A stretch of DNA of 13,528 bases, taken from JBBQZO01 sp038207625. Lineage in GTDB: Bacteria > Pseudomonadota > Gammaproteobacteria > Burkholderiales > Burkholderiaceae_D. The notes beneath the pieces were generated by a model. It was not told the origin of the DNA. It made no database searches and worked only from the letters and a program-made list of their open reading frames with translations. Position 1 is the stretch's first letter; each line of letters begins with the position of its first letter. Below are positions 6,376 through 13,408 of the stretch, piece by piece. The stretch is from positions 1-13,528 of the forward strand of contig JBBQZO010000065.1 of NCBI GenBank assembly GCA_038207625.1, given 5' to 3'. Made by a program: the position numbers and the translations under genes.

Positions 6376-7287
6376 ATGCGTCTCTTACTTACCCTTGGCA
6401 CCATTCTGGCCCTGTCCGGCTGCGCCGTGATCGTCACTCCGGACAACGACGACGCCCGTTTCGAGACCGTCTTTAGCGACGCGCGCATCAAAGGCAACGG
6501 CGACATCGTCACCGAACAGCGCCCTGTGGGCAGCTTCCCCATCCTTGAAATTCGCGGACCGATGCAGGTCGAAGTGCGCATCGGCGCCGCGCCGTCCTTG
6601 CAGATCGAAGGCGACAGCAACCTCGTTGCCCTGATCCATATCGACACCGACACCAGCGGCGCGCACAGCAAATTGCTGCCCCTGTCGGCCACCGGCGCCA
6701 CGCTCGACATCCTGAAGATTTCGGCCGACGAGAAGATCGACCGCAGCAGCGCGGTGCGGGTGATCTACACGGTGCAGCAACTGAACCGCGTCAGCGCCCA
6801 GGGTGCCGGACGCCTGATGGTGCGCGGCCTCAACGGCGGCAACCTGGCACTGACCAATGACGGTTCGCGCAGCGTGCAGTTAAGTGGCAAAGTGCAGCGC
6901 CTTGACCTGCGCGCCTCCGGTTCGGGCAGCATTAACGCCGCGGCGCTCGACAGCGGCACGGCCACGGTCAGCGGGCACGGCTCGGCCCAGCTTAACCTGG
7001 GCGCGGTGCGCGGCGACGAGCTCAACGTGACGCTGCACGGCTCGGGCTCGCTGCATGCGAGCGGCGCGGTGCATACCTTGAATGCACGCCTGCACGGCTC
7101 CGGCATGGCCGACCTGTCGGCGCTGCGCAGCGACGACGCCGACCTGTCCACCTACGGTTCGGGCGACCTGCTGGTAACGACAGCGCACAGCGTGGTGGCG
7201 CAAAGCGCCGGTTCGGGCCGCATCACCGTGTACGGCAACCCGCTCCAGCGCACCGTCACCGGCACCCGCGTGAGCATCGTGCAATAA
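6376..7287 (+). CDS. DUF2807-type (GIN domain, beta-solenoid) lipoprotein
   Basis: The start at 6376 gives a lipoprotein signal, MRLLLTLGTILALSGC, with the lipid Cys at residue 16. An in-frame ATG at 6268 would bury it. The Shine-Dalgarno is weak (GAACGAAAG). The 303-aa protein has the GDIVTEQRPVGSFPILEIRGPMQVEVRIG start of the DUF2807 fold. Its C-terminal half consists of short imperfect repeats rich in GSGS/HGSG (LRASGSGSINAAAL, VSGHGSAQLNL, LHGSGSLHASG, LHGSGMADLSAL, TYGSGDLLV, SAGSGRITVYG), spaced roughly 20 residues apart, as expected for a right-handed beta-solenoid. The family was once labelled 'putative autotransporter adhesin head', but its function is unknown. It is first of three genes, 41 bp before the CPBP protease. 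Confidence 0.85.
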   Translation: MRLLLTLGTILALSGCAVIVTPDNDDARFETVFSDARIKGNGDIVTEQRPVGSFPILEIRGPMQVEVRIGAAPSLQIEGDSNLVALIHIDTDTSGAHSKLLPLSATGATLDILKISADEKIDRSSAVRVIYTVQQLNRVSAQGAGRLMVRGLNGGNLALTNDGSRSVQLSGKVQRLDLRASGSGSINAAALDSGTATVSGHGSAQLNLGAVRGDELNVTLHGSGSLHASGAVHTLNARLHGSGMADLSALRSDDADLSTYGSGDLLVTTAHSVVAQSAGSGRITVYGNPLQRTVTGTRVSIVQ

Positions 7288-7328
7288 GCGCCGCACAGCC
7301 CCTCCCCCAACCCAACCCAGGCACCGCC

Positions 7329-8198
7329 ATGACAACCCTGCTCCATCCCACTGCCCTGCCGACCAACTGGACCGAACGCTTGATGCGCTGGACGCTGGCG
7401 CGCCTGCTCATTGCGCTGCTGTGCGTGATGCCGCTGTTCATGCTGACCGTGAACACGGCCCGCTGGCTGCTGCCCGCCCCGTCGTGGCGCCATCTGGGGC
7501 CGACGCTGGCGGTGGCCGTCGGCTACGCGGCCTACTGCCTGTATGTGCGTAAATTCGAACGGCGCCGTGTCAGCGAATTGGCGCTGAACGGCGCGGCGGG
7601 CGAGTTCGGACGCGGCTTGCTGATCGGCGCAGCACTGTTTTGCGCGGCGATCGGCGCACTCGCTGCGCTGGGCGCGTACCACGTGACGGCGCTGCACGAC
7701 TGGCGCGTGATCGGCAACCCGCTGCTGATGGAGCTCAACACCGCGCTGTTCGAAGAATTGCTGATGCGCGCGATCTTCTTTCGCCTGATCCAGCGCGCGT
7801 TGGGCAGCTGGCTGGCGCTGCTGTTGTCGGGCCTGTTGTTTGGCGCCATGCACCTTGGCAATCCGAACGCTTCCTTGCTGGGCGCGTCCGACGCGGCCGT
7901 GGCCGGCATGCTGTTCGCCGCCGCGTTCATGCTCACGGGACGCCTGTGGATCAGCGTGGGCCTCCACGCTGGCTGGAATTTCTTCCAGGGCGGGATTTTT
8001 TCGGTGCCGGTGTCCGGCCAGACGTCGAAGGGCCTGCTCGAAGGCACCTTGACGGGCCCGGACTGGCTGACCGGTGGCGCGTATGGCGTTGAAGCGTCGG
8101 CCGTCGCGCTGACCCTGCTGGTGCTGGCCACCGCGCTGTGCATGCTGCTGGCCAAACAGCGTGCCCACATCACGCGGCCATTCTGGGCGCGCGCATGA
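7329..8198 (+). CDS. CPBP-family intramembrane metalloprotease
   Basis: The 289-aa multi-pass membrane protein has hydrophobic segments at about 24-42, 58-74, 97-117, 158-175, 190-204 and 257-275. It carries all three CPBP (Abi/CAAX-protease Rce1-like) motifs: EExxxR at E142-E143...R147, FxxxH at F171...H175 and HxxxN at H213...N217. These Glu, His and Asn residues are the family's catalytic and metal-site residues. Bacterial members cut membrane-embedded or membrane-near substrates, and some give bacteriocin immunity or process peptides. The substrate cannot be told from sequence. The stop TGA overlaps the next gene's ATG (ATGA at 8195-8198), so the two are probably translationally coupled. 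Confidence 0.92.
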   Translation: MTTLLHPTALPTNWTERLMRWTLARLLIALLCVMPLFMLTVNTARWLLPAPSWRHLGPTLAVAVGYAAYCLYVRKFERRRVSELALNGAAGEFGRGLLIGAALFCAAIGALAALGAYHVTALHDWRVIGNPLLMELNTALFEELLMRAIFFRLIQRALGSWLALLLSGLLFGAMHLGNPNASLLGASDAAVAGMLFAAAFMLTGRLWISVGLHAGWNFFQGGIFSVPVSGQTSKGLLEGTLTGPDWLTGGAYGVEASAVALTLLVLATALCMLLAKQRAHITRPFWARA

Positions 8199-8995
8199 TG
8201 GCGCGCCCAGCAGCGTGGATTGCGCTGGCGCTGTGCGCTACGAACGCCCAGCCTGTGCTGGCAAGCACGCAATCCGAACCGGAGGTCGTCATTCGCGGCA
8301 TGCGCGACCCGGAACTGAAGCCCTACCGCGTGATGCTGGCCGGCCTTGACGCCTTCGATGACCAGCATGCGCTGGCGCCCAAGGCGAACGCGCTGCGCTA
8401 CAAGCTCAGCGCGCGCGGCGTCGATCCGGCCGCCCCGATGAGCGCACTGACGCTGCGCATCGTCGGCGACACCAGCGCGATCGCGCTGCCGTTGGCTGAC
8501 GACGGCAGTTTCGCGCTGCCGCGCAGCGCGCAGGCTGACAAGGAGGATGCCGATCTGGTGCTTAACAAGAAGCGCAACGCGTATCGCTGGCAGCCCGACA
8601 TCCACAGCGCCGGTGTGCCGGACGGCATGCGCCGGCTGGGTGACTTGCGGCTGGAGTGCCAGGTGATGGTTGCCACGGCAAAAAAGGAAATCGGTTTCGT
8701 GTTGCGCAGCATGCTCAATACCTTGCTGCTGACGGGTGACTGGTGCATGGCCGACAAGGTCAACATTCCCACCTATAGCGCGCGCGCCATCGACAGTGCC
8801 ACCCTCGTGAGCGGCGAGCGCCGCGTCGCGCTGGAGATCTACCAGGACCGCAAAGGCTACGTGCCGCCATTGCGCGATCGAAGCTATCCGGACGATAGCC
8901 TGATCGAAATCGTGTTCGCGCCCGACAGCGTGGACACGCCCCAGAGCATGACGGCTGGCGCGCCGCAGCCAGCGCAATCAGCGCAATCGGAGTAA
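8195..8995 (+). CDS. Secreted protein of unknown function, coupled to the CPBP protease
   Basis: The ATG at 8195 overlaps the protease stop and begins a signal peptide, MMARPAAWIALALCATNAQPVLA (a second ATG at 8198 is equally possible). The 266-aa product starts STQSEPEVVIRGMRDPELKPY. It contains a beta-rich middle (LTLRIVGDTSAIALPLADDGSFALPR) and two mature-chain Cys, in RLECQVMV and GDWCMADK. The C-terminal 20 residues are Ala/Gln/Ser-rich and probably disordered. No catalytic motif or family is recognised. ATGA coupling to a membrane protease suggests a shared role, for example as substrate or periplasmic partner, but that is inference from arrangement only. Confidence 0.8.
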   Translation: MMARPAAWIALALCATNAQPVLASTQSEPEVVIRGMRDPELKPYRVMLAGLDAFDDQHALAPKANALRYKLSARGVDPAAPMSALTLRIVGDTSAIALPLADDGSFALPRSAQADKEDADLVLNKKRNAYRWQPDIHSAGVPDGMRRLGDLRLECQVMVATAKKEIGFVLRSMLNTLLLTGDWCMADKVNIPTYSARAIDSATLVSGERRVALEIYQDRKGYVPPLRDRSYPDDSLIEIVFAPDSVDTPQSMTAGAPQPAQSAQSE

Positions 8996-9045
8996 GCAGC
9001 GCGGCGCAAGCGCACCGTCATTCGCGCGCCAGAAGCACGCCGCAA

Positions 9046-9075
9046 CCGGCGCGGTGCGCACGGGCACCCCGCCGG
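9046..9075. terminator. GC-rich hairpin between convergent operons
   Basis: CCGGCGCGGTGC (9046-9057) pairs with GCACCCCGCCGG (9064-9075) over 12 bp with one mismatch and a 6-nt loop. It sits in the 84-bp gap between stop codons at 8995 (+) and 9080 (-), immediately next to the minus-strand stop. No U-tract is present on either side. It is a likely bidirectional transcription end or mRNA 3'-end stabiliser. Confidence 0.5.
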
Positions 9076-9079
9076 CGGT

Positions 9080-9544
9080 CTACCACTGCGAAAACGGCAG
9101 ACGCACCAGCGACGAGTTGTAATAGCGCGCCTCGCCGGTCACTTCCTGGCCCACCCAGTCGGGTTGGACGAAAGCTTCGTCCTCGGACATCAGTTCGATC
9201 TCGGCCACCACCAGGCCCGCGTTGGCGCCCAGAAATTCGTCGATCTCCCACACATGCCGACCGACCGGAATGCGGCTGCGAAATTTTTCGATCACGGGCT
9301 GCTCGCACAAGGTGTCGAGCAAGGTGTTGGCGTCGGCCAGCGGGATCGGGTATTCCCACTCGGCGCGGGTGGCGCCCGCGTTCGGCCCCTTGATGGTGAT
9401 CATCGCGCGCTCGCCCTCGACGCGCACGCGCACCACGCGCAGCGGGTTCGACGACAGATAGCCCTGGCGCTGCAGCACCGGCGTGGCCAGCACGCGCCAG
9501 CCGTTGCCGGCCAGCAGAAACTTGCGCTCGATCTCGACGCCCAT
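9080..9544 (-). CDS. CYTH-domain protein (inorganic/thiamine triphosphatase-like)
   Basis: The 154-aa single-domain protein begins MGVEIERKFLL, the diagnostic ExExK motif (E4, E6, K8). The other charged residues lining the triphosphate tunnel follow in order: R39/R41 in VVRVRVEG, K52 in TIKG, E62/E64 in AEWEY, R89/R91 in KFRSRI, D102 in WEIDEF, E115/E117 in VVAEIEL, and a C-terminal RYYNSSLV. Family members hydrolyse tripolyphosphate or thiamine triphosphate with divalent metals. The longer YgiF-type C-terminal CHAD domain is absent. Its ATG comes one base after the stop of the M14 peptidase gene, so it is the second gene of that operon and probably relies on coupled translation. A frame open further upstream lies inside the M14 gene. 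Confidence 0.92.
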   Translation of the reverse strand: MGVEIERKFLLAGNGWRVLATPVLQRQGYLSSNPLRVVRVRVEGERAMITIKGPNAGATRAEWEYPIPLADANTLLDTLCEQPVIEKFRSRIPVGRHVWEIDEFLGANAGLVVAEIELMSEDEAFVQPDWVGQEVTGEARYYNSSLVRLPFSQW

Positions 9545-9545
9545 G

Positions 9546-10667
9546 TTAGGCCAGCGCGTGCAGCATCGGCACCAGCATCGCCGCGCCCAGCGCGCTTGAG
9601 CGCGCGCCGTTCCAGCCCACGTGCGCATCAGGCAGGTCGGCGTTGTCCTTGAACGGCATTTCCAGCGTCAGCGACAGGCACTTGAAGGTGTGCCCGATGT
9701 ACTTCGAGGCGAGTGTCAGCATGTCCTCGTTGTACTTGCTGGCGGCATAACCGTACACGTTCTGGAAGTCCGGGCTGGCCGTCATGTACTGGTCGACGAA
9801 GGCCTTTTGCAGCGCCGCGCGCTCGGGCGTGAAGTCGGCCAGCATCTCGTTGCCGGCCACGAAATTGTACGGCAGCGCCTCGTCGCCGTGGATGTCGAAG
9901 AACATGTCGCAGCCGACCTCGTGGATCTTGTTTTTCACGCACAGCACTTCGGGGCTGCGCTCAAGCGAGGGCGTCATCCACTCGCGATTGAGGTTGGCGC
10001 CGGCCGCGTTGGTGCGCAGGTTGCCGCGCACCGCGCCGTCCGGATTCATGTTCGGCACGATGTACACGGCGGCGCGCTGCAACAGCTTGCGCGCAACCGG
10101 ATTGCTGTCGTCGAGCAGCGCGTCGATCATGCCTTCGATGAACCACTCGGCCATCGTTTCGCCCGGATGCTGGCGCGCGATGACCCAGATTTTCTTGTCC
10201 GCGTCGGGATTGCCGATCACCACCAGGTTCATGTCGCGCCCGTCGACCGAGCTGCCGATGTCGGACACGCGCGCCAGCGGATTCTCGGCCACTTCGCCCA
10301 GCAGGCGCAGGTGGCGCTCCCACGAGTAGGGCTCGAAGTAGGCGTAGTACACGCTGTCGAGTTCGGGCGTGTGCTTGATCGTCATCACCTGGCCGTCAAA
10401 GCTGGTCGGCACGCGGAACCAGGTTTCGGTGTCGTAGCTGGCCACCGCCTGGTAGTCCTCGAAACCTTTCGGGTAGGTGGCCTGGCCGGCGTTCAGAAAG
10501 CGCAGCGTGCAGGCCTGCTCGCGTGCGCCTTGCAAGCGAAAATGGAACCACTGGTGGATGTCGGCATGCGAATCGCTGCGCAGGTTCAGTTCGATCTGGG
10601 AGGGATGCTCGGCACGCACGACGTCGATGGCGCCGGAGTCGAAGCTCTGGCTGATTTTGATGGACAT
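9546..10667 (-). CDS. M14-family metallocarboxypeptidase (cytosolic carboxypeptidase/AGBL-like)
   Basis: The 373-aa protein has no signal peptide and is probably cytoplasmic. The N-terminal about 120 residues form the beta-sandwich domain that precedes the catalytic domain in cytosolic carboxypeptidases (SDSHADIHQWFHF, FEPYSWERHL). The peptidase motifs follow: RQHPGETMAEWFIEG with zinc ligands H167 and E170, the NMNPDGAVRGNLRTNAAGANLNREW block with substrate-binding N227-R228, zinc ligand H260 in FFDIHGDE, and catalytic E336 in LTLEMPFKD. Eukaryotic relatives trim C-terminal glutamates from tubulin; bacterial substrates are unknown. The RBS is TAGGATCC just before the ATG. It is the first gene of an operon with the CYTH protein. 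A TATCAT at 10758-10753 (minus) could be the -10 of its promoter. Confidence 0.93.
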   Translation of the reverse strand: MSIKISQSFDSGAIDVVRAEHPSQIELNLRSDSHADIHQWFHFRLQGAREQACTLRFLNAGQATYPKGFEDYQAVASYDTETWFRVPTSFDGQVMTIKHTPELDSVYYAYFEPYSWERHLRLLGEVAENPLARVSDIGSSVDGRDMNLVVIGNPDADKKIWVIARQHPGETMAEWFIEGMIDALLDDSNPVARKLLQRAAVYIVPNMNPDGAVRGNLRTNAAGANLNREWMTPSLERSPEVLCVKNKIHEVGCDMFFDIHGDEALPYNFVAGNEMLADFTPERAALQKAFVDQYMTASPDFQNVYGYAASKYNEDMLTLASKYIGHTFKCLSLTLEMPFKDNADLPDAHVGWNGARSSALGAAMLVPMLHALA

Positions 10668-11098
10668 GGCTGGATCCTAAATTTGGGGTGACGTGAACGA
10701 CAGCTCGTGGCCGCCGCAACTCAATTTCTGGGGTGCACTGCGCAAAACCAGAATGATAGCGGATTTCGGCGCGCAACTAGCTTGCCAGATGCGCGATCCG
10801 TGCACGCAAGGTGGACGTCATCGGCCGGCAGGAGATAAACAGGACAGCGGTAGTGAGCCTGTGGACGCCGCGCGCTCACCCAGCGCGCCCGTGGTGCGCC
10901 GGCGCCCGCTCAGGGGCGGGCCGGCAAACAAGTCGCGTGACAGCTGACGGTCGACGCGGCCAGCCCAAAGCGGCGCGCCGCGCCCCCAGAACAACGCGCC
11001 GTCGGCCGCAGCGGTGCGCCGATACGGCGGCAGACATGGCCGCGTGTGGCGCGGCGGCGAGCGCACCACCGGTGCGCCCTGCCCATCCATGGCCTAGC
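10668..11098. other. 431-bp GC-rich intergenic region
   Basis: This lies between the start of the M14 gene and the stop of the 134-aa gene. The M14 promoter should lie here, possibly with -10 TATCAT on the minus strand at 10758-10753 and no clear -35. From about 10890 to 11080 GGTGCGCC recurs three times. A GC hairpin, CCGG-cg-CCCGC (10899-10909) with GCGGGCCGG (10916-10924), is present. I see no coding sequence I would support. Confidence 0.5.
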
Positions 11099-11503
11099 TT
11101 AGCCGGCGTCCAGATCGGTCAGATCGGCGCGATACAGCATCATCAAGCGGCGCAGCAGTTCCAGGTTGGACGGATCGAGCAACACCACCAGATCGGGCTT
11201 GCGATTGAGTTCCAGCGTCATCCTCACCGCATCGGGGAACTGTTTGCACTGCACGCTGAGCACACGCGGGATCGACTCATCTTGCCAGTCGGCCTGGCCG
11301 ATCTCCGGCGAAGCGGGCGGGCGGCGCAGCTGCGGATTGACGTTGGCCGGCACGTTCTCGAGCAACCAGAACACGATCGATGCGGGTAAAAACACCGACG
11401 ACTCTTTCGCGCCGAGATAGGAAAATTTGGTCAGCAGGACATTGCCCACCGTATCGCACGCCATGGACAGACTCTTGACCTGCCGGATTACCGCTGGTTT
11501 CAC
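11099..11503 (-). CDS. Protein of unknown function (134 aa), GTG start, behind a structured leader
   Basis: I start it at the GTG at 11503, with AAAGGA (11516-11511) 7 bp upstream, an ideal ribosome site. The frame continues upstream to an ATG at 11578, but that stretch is the terminator hairpin. The ATG of MSRETSGN at 11510 is in another frame. A downstream in-frame ATG (MACDTVGN) lacks a ribosome site. The product (VKPAVIRQVKSLSMACDT, then VLLTKFSYLGAKESSVFLPASIVFWLLENVPANVNP, ending LDPSNLELLRRLMMLYRADLTDLDAG) has no signal peptide and should be cytoplasmic. It has three Cys or fewer and no catalytic motif I can name. Its only obvious upstream transcription signal is the leader and terminator at 11546-11698, so attenuation may control it. 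Confidence 0.7.
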   Translation of the reverse strand: MKPAVIRQVKSLSMACDTVGNVLLTKFSYLGAKESSVFLPASIVFWLLENVPANVNPQLRRPPASPEIGQADWQDESIPRVLSVQCKQFPDAVRMTLELNRKPDLVVLLDPSNLELLRRLMMLYRADLTDLDAG

Positions 11504-11550
11504 GGGACATTCCTTTGTTGATTGTTGACGAAGCACGCGCAGCGCAAAAT

Positions 11551-11586
11551 AAAAAAGACCTACGGGATGCATTCCCATAAGCCCTT
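11551..11586 (-). terminator. Strand-specific intrinsic terminator upstream of the 134-aa gene
   Basis: Read on the minus strand, AAGGGCUUAUGGGA (11586-11573), loop AUGCA, then UCCCGUAGGUCUUU (11567-11554) pairs over 14 continuous base pairs, four of them G-U. UUU-A-UUUU then runs to 11546. The G-U pairs would be A-C mismatches in a plus-strand transcript, so the structure is built for the minus strand. It ends about 43 nt before the GTG start at 11503 and begins exactly where the structured element at 11587-11698 closes. Confidence 0.8.
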
Positions 11587-11698
11587 GGCCAAACAGACGC
11601 GGATAAGCGCAGGCCGGACCGGGTTTCCCCTGGCCCGCTCCGGTGTTTTCCAGACCGAAAGCCGGATGGATTCTACCTCATCCGCTTGCTGTTTGGCC
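11587..11698 (-). ncRNA. Compact structured RNA element, candidate attenuator/riboswitch or sRNA
   Basis: On the minus strand this 112-nt element is closed by a perfect 10-bp helix, GGCCAAACAG (11698-11689) with CTGTTTGGCC (11596-11587). A 3x2 internal loop and a second helix, GCGGAT (11685-11680) with ATCCGC (11604-11599), follow. Inside are at least two hairpins. The clearest is CCGGA (11643-11639) with TCCGG (11618-11614), enclosing CC-a-GGG, a GAAA tetraloop (11627-11624) and CCCGG. The other, around CCGG...CCGG at 11665-11641, is less certain. The intrinsic terminator follows with no spacer. I recognise no known RNA family. The position before a terminator and then a gene suggests a regulatory leader. 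A small inverted-repeat mobile element (MITE) is the main alternative, since the two ends read as imperfect 20-bp terminal repeats. Confidence 0.55.
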
Positions 11699-11919
11699 TC
11701 CTAATTTTTCCCGCTGCCAGCGCGCAAAGGCTGACAGAAGCGACAATCTTGCGTGGCGCCCCGACGGCATCGCATGACGATCTTGCCAGCTTCCCGCGTG
11801 TCGTTGCCGATTGAGGCGCCTGACGACGCCAGTACCGTGGGCGATCGGACACGGCACATGCCGGTGCGCGGGCCGCCAAGTGTGCAGCGCCACTATTGGG
11901 CGCGCGCGCCGCAACGCCG

Positions 11920-12210
11920 CTATTGCGGGCGCGCGCGCGTTCCGCGCAGGCGGCCGGCGCGGCGCGCCTCCTCCGATGTGAACTCGTGCGCCGTACCTGC
12001 CAGGTGGGCGGCCCGACCGCCCTGACTGGCGATGGCGCGCTGTTGCTCCGGGTCCATCGAGGCGAAGCCGCGCGTGCTGGCACCCTGCCGATTGCCGGTG
12101 CGCTCGGTGGCGGCCTTGGCGGCCCCCGCGGTGCTGGCGCGCTGCTTGCTGGCGCCCGCGACGGCACCCTGTTTGTTACCCGGGACGTTGCCCTGTTTTG
12201 ACGTAGCCAT
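11920..12210 (-). CDS. KGG-repeat (YciG/Con-10-like) stress-type protein
   Basis: The 96-aa basic, hydrophilic product starts MATSKQGNVPGNKQGAVAG, with repeated GNKQG/NRQGA-like strings. It contains the KGG/stress-protein motif RGFASMDPEQQRAIASQGGRAAH (about residues 48-69) and a second half-motif, HEFTSEEARRAGRLRG (75-90). Proteins with these repeats (Con-10, YciG, GsiB-like) are abundant, probably disordered, and induced by general stress, desiccation or stationary phase. The start is fixed by GGGGGAAGATC directly before the ATG. The frame open further upstream crosses the leader hairpin and is not coding. GC-rich alternating GCGCGC tracts surround the stop codon. Confidence 0.88.
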   Translation of the reverse strand: MATSKQGNVPGNKQGAVAGASKQRASTAGAAKAATERTGNRQGASTRGFASMDPEQQRAIASQGGRAAHLAGTAHEFTSEEARRAGRLRGTRARPQ

Positions 12211-12249
12211 GATCTTCCCCCTTCGACAAGAGCGTGTTTGATGCTCGCC

Positions 12250-12287
12250 TTTGGTCGATGATGCAACGAGCCGCAGCATCGACCAAA
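12250..12287. promoter_or_regulatory. 15-bp stem inverted repeat in the leader of the KGG gene
   Basis: TTTGGTCGATG (12250-12260) is perfectly complementary to CATCGACCAAA (12277-12287). After one mismatch TGC (12262-12264) pairs with GCA (12273-12275), leaving an 8-nt loop. It lies 40 bp upstream of the KGG ATG. It could be a repressor operator, a leader hairpin affecting stability or translation, or a terminator-type stem without a U-tract. I cannot decide between these. Confidence 0.55.
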
Positions 12288-13376
12288 CGACGCCGCGACG
12301 AACACGCATGGTCATCTTAAGACGGCAACAGAAGCTCAGATATAGGAGCACACGCCGCGTAGATGTAGGACAAGCTGCGCCTATGCTTGCCACCATGCAT
12401 CAACGAAACGCCGCAGGGGCGGATCGACGTCGATCGCAGCGTCTCGAAAACCGCCCATTGCTATCGCCCCACACGCCGACGAAACAAGGAAATAGAAAAC
12501 AACAATCCAGCGAACCGCTTAAACAATGACTTTTCCGCAAAATTTAAGCGCTTGAAATACTTCAATTGCACTCATGCCTATAAAAAATAACTCACCGGCA
12601 ACATGGTTTAATCGCTTGAATCCCTATATTCGATCTATTCAAATAAATAAGAAATACCAACAATCAATAATATTACGCATCACAAAGTATCTCGCCACCA
12701 ACACCCCGCCGCTATCACATCACGACACTGCCAGATTCACCAAAAACCATCATTCCGGCGCGCCACTCCCACTGCATTCATAGTACTGCCGGCGCGCAGT
12801 ATGGACCCACTGCCAGCGTCTCGCATTCAATCGACGGAAAGAACCCGTCATTCACGCAACGCAGACCCTGACAAGCATCCCCATGCAGCTACGAGCACCA
12901 CTTGTCACACGAACAATGGACCCTGCATTCGTCCATGCGAACGGCAACAGCCACACATCGCGAATGCGGCGGCAAATACGGTCATTCATCGGGTTTGACT
13001 GCGAGGTCGGGGCAGTCGATGTGCGACTCCGAAACAGGTATCTTGCCTGCGGGGTGTCGGCACCTAACAGGGAGCGACGACGCAAACCATGATCGCCCCA
13101 AATAGTTAAGCTCATCCTACACCACTTTCCAAAAATTGGAATATATATTAATGCCACCAATAGTTGGTAGCTTTTCAGTGCGATAACAATGAACAGTGAC
13201 AAATTTAATCTTTTTCACAGGAATCAAACAAAAATTCCATACGCAACGCGCGCCGTTGTTTCCATATTGCATAAAAACGAGTATTCTTCGATATATTCCA
13301 TTTCTTCCTCCCAATAAAAAATCAATAAAAACCAAGCAGCACCGCTCCCTCGATGCATTTCTCAACTGGTTTCACC
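12288..13376. other. About 1.1 kb without a convincing gene, mostly AT-rich, next to an IS
   Basis: From about 12490 the base composition drops clearly below that of the rest of the window, and the + strand between about 12590 and 12780 is poor in G. Short open frames occur on both strands, up to about 116 codons, but none has a ribosome site plus protein-like composition, and I recognise no domain or tRNA. A middle part (12790-13100) is GC-richer and could be a worn gene remnant. The stretch ends at the terminal repeat of an IS30-family element. It is probably a foreign or decayed segment. Confidence 0.5.
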
Positions 13377-13408
13377 TGGCGGTTTCAAATTCCAAGCGCA
13401 ACACTGGG
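13377..13408. repeat. Terminal inverted repeat of an IS30-family element
   Basis: The 32-bp segment, beginning TGGCGGTTTCAAATTCC and containing GCGCAACAC near its inner end, directly follows the transposase stop codon. It resembles the terminal repeats typical of IS30 elements (GTTGCACTT...GAATTTGAAACCGCC style, read outward). The exact outer boundary is uncertain by several bases, because the partner end is outside the window. Confidence 0.6.

Noticed and set aside
7532..8977. 481-codon open frame on the minus strand
   Set aside because: It lies opposite the CPBP protease and its partner, both with clear motifs. Its sequence is Arg/Gln/His-rich, as expected from the antisense of a GC-rich gene.
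9621..10691. 356-codon open frame on the plus strand
   Set aside because: It is antisense to the M14 peptidase, whose zinc motifs are complete; the translated sequence has no domain.
11587..11698. Hammerhead-type ribozyme core in the structured element (GGATGAGG)
   Set aside because: The required CUGAUGA and GAAA core arrangement is not met: the string reads CGGATGAGG, and the GAAA lies in a tetraloop.
11673..12305. 210-codon minus frame overlapping the KGG gene in another frame
   Set aside because: It has Arg/Pro/Ala/Ser-rich composition and no motif, while the overlapping frame carries a clean KGG protein with a strong ribosome site.
12790..13110. Possible tRNA or other stable RNA in the GC-richer part of the right-hand gap
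   Set aside because: No T-loop (GGTTCRA) and acceptor pairing could be found on either strand.
12852..13202. 116-codon minus frame in the AT-rich region, beginning MSLFIVIALKSYQLL
   Set aside because: It has a hydrophobic start but then an unstructured, Arg/Ser-rich remainder, no ribosome site that stands out, and no recognised family. It may be a remnant but is not supportable as a gene.
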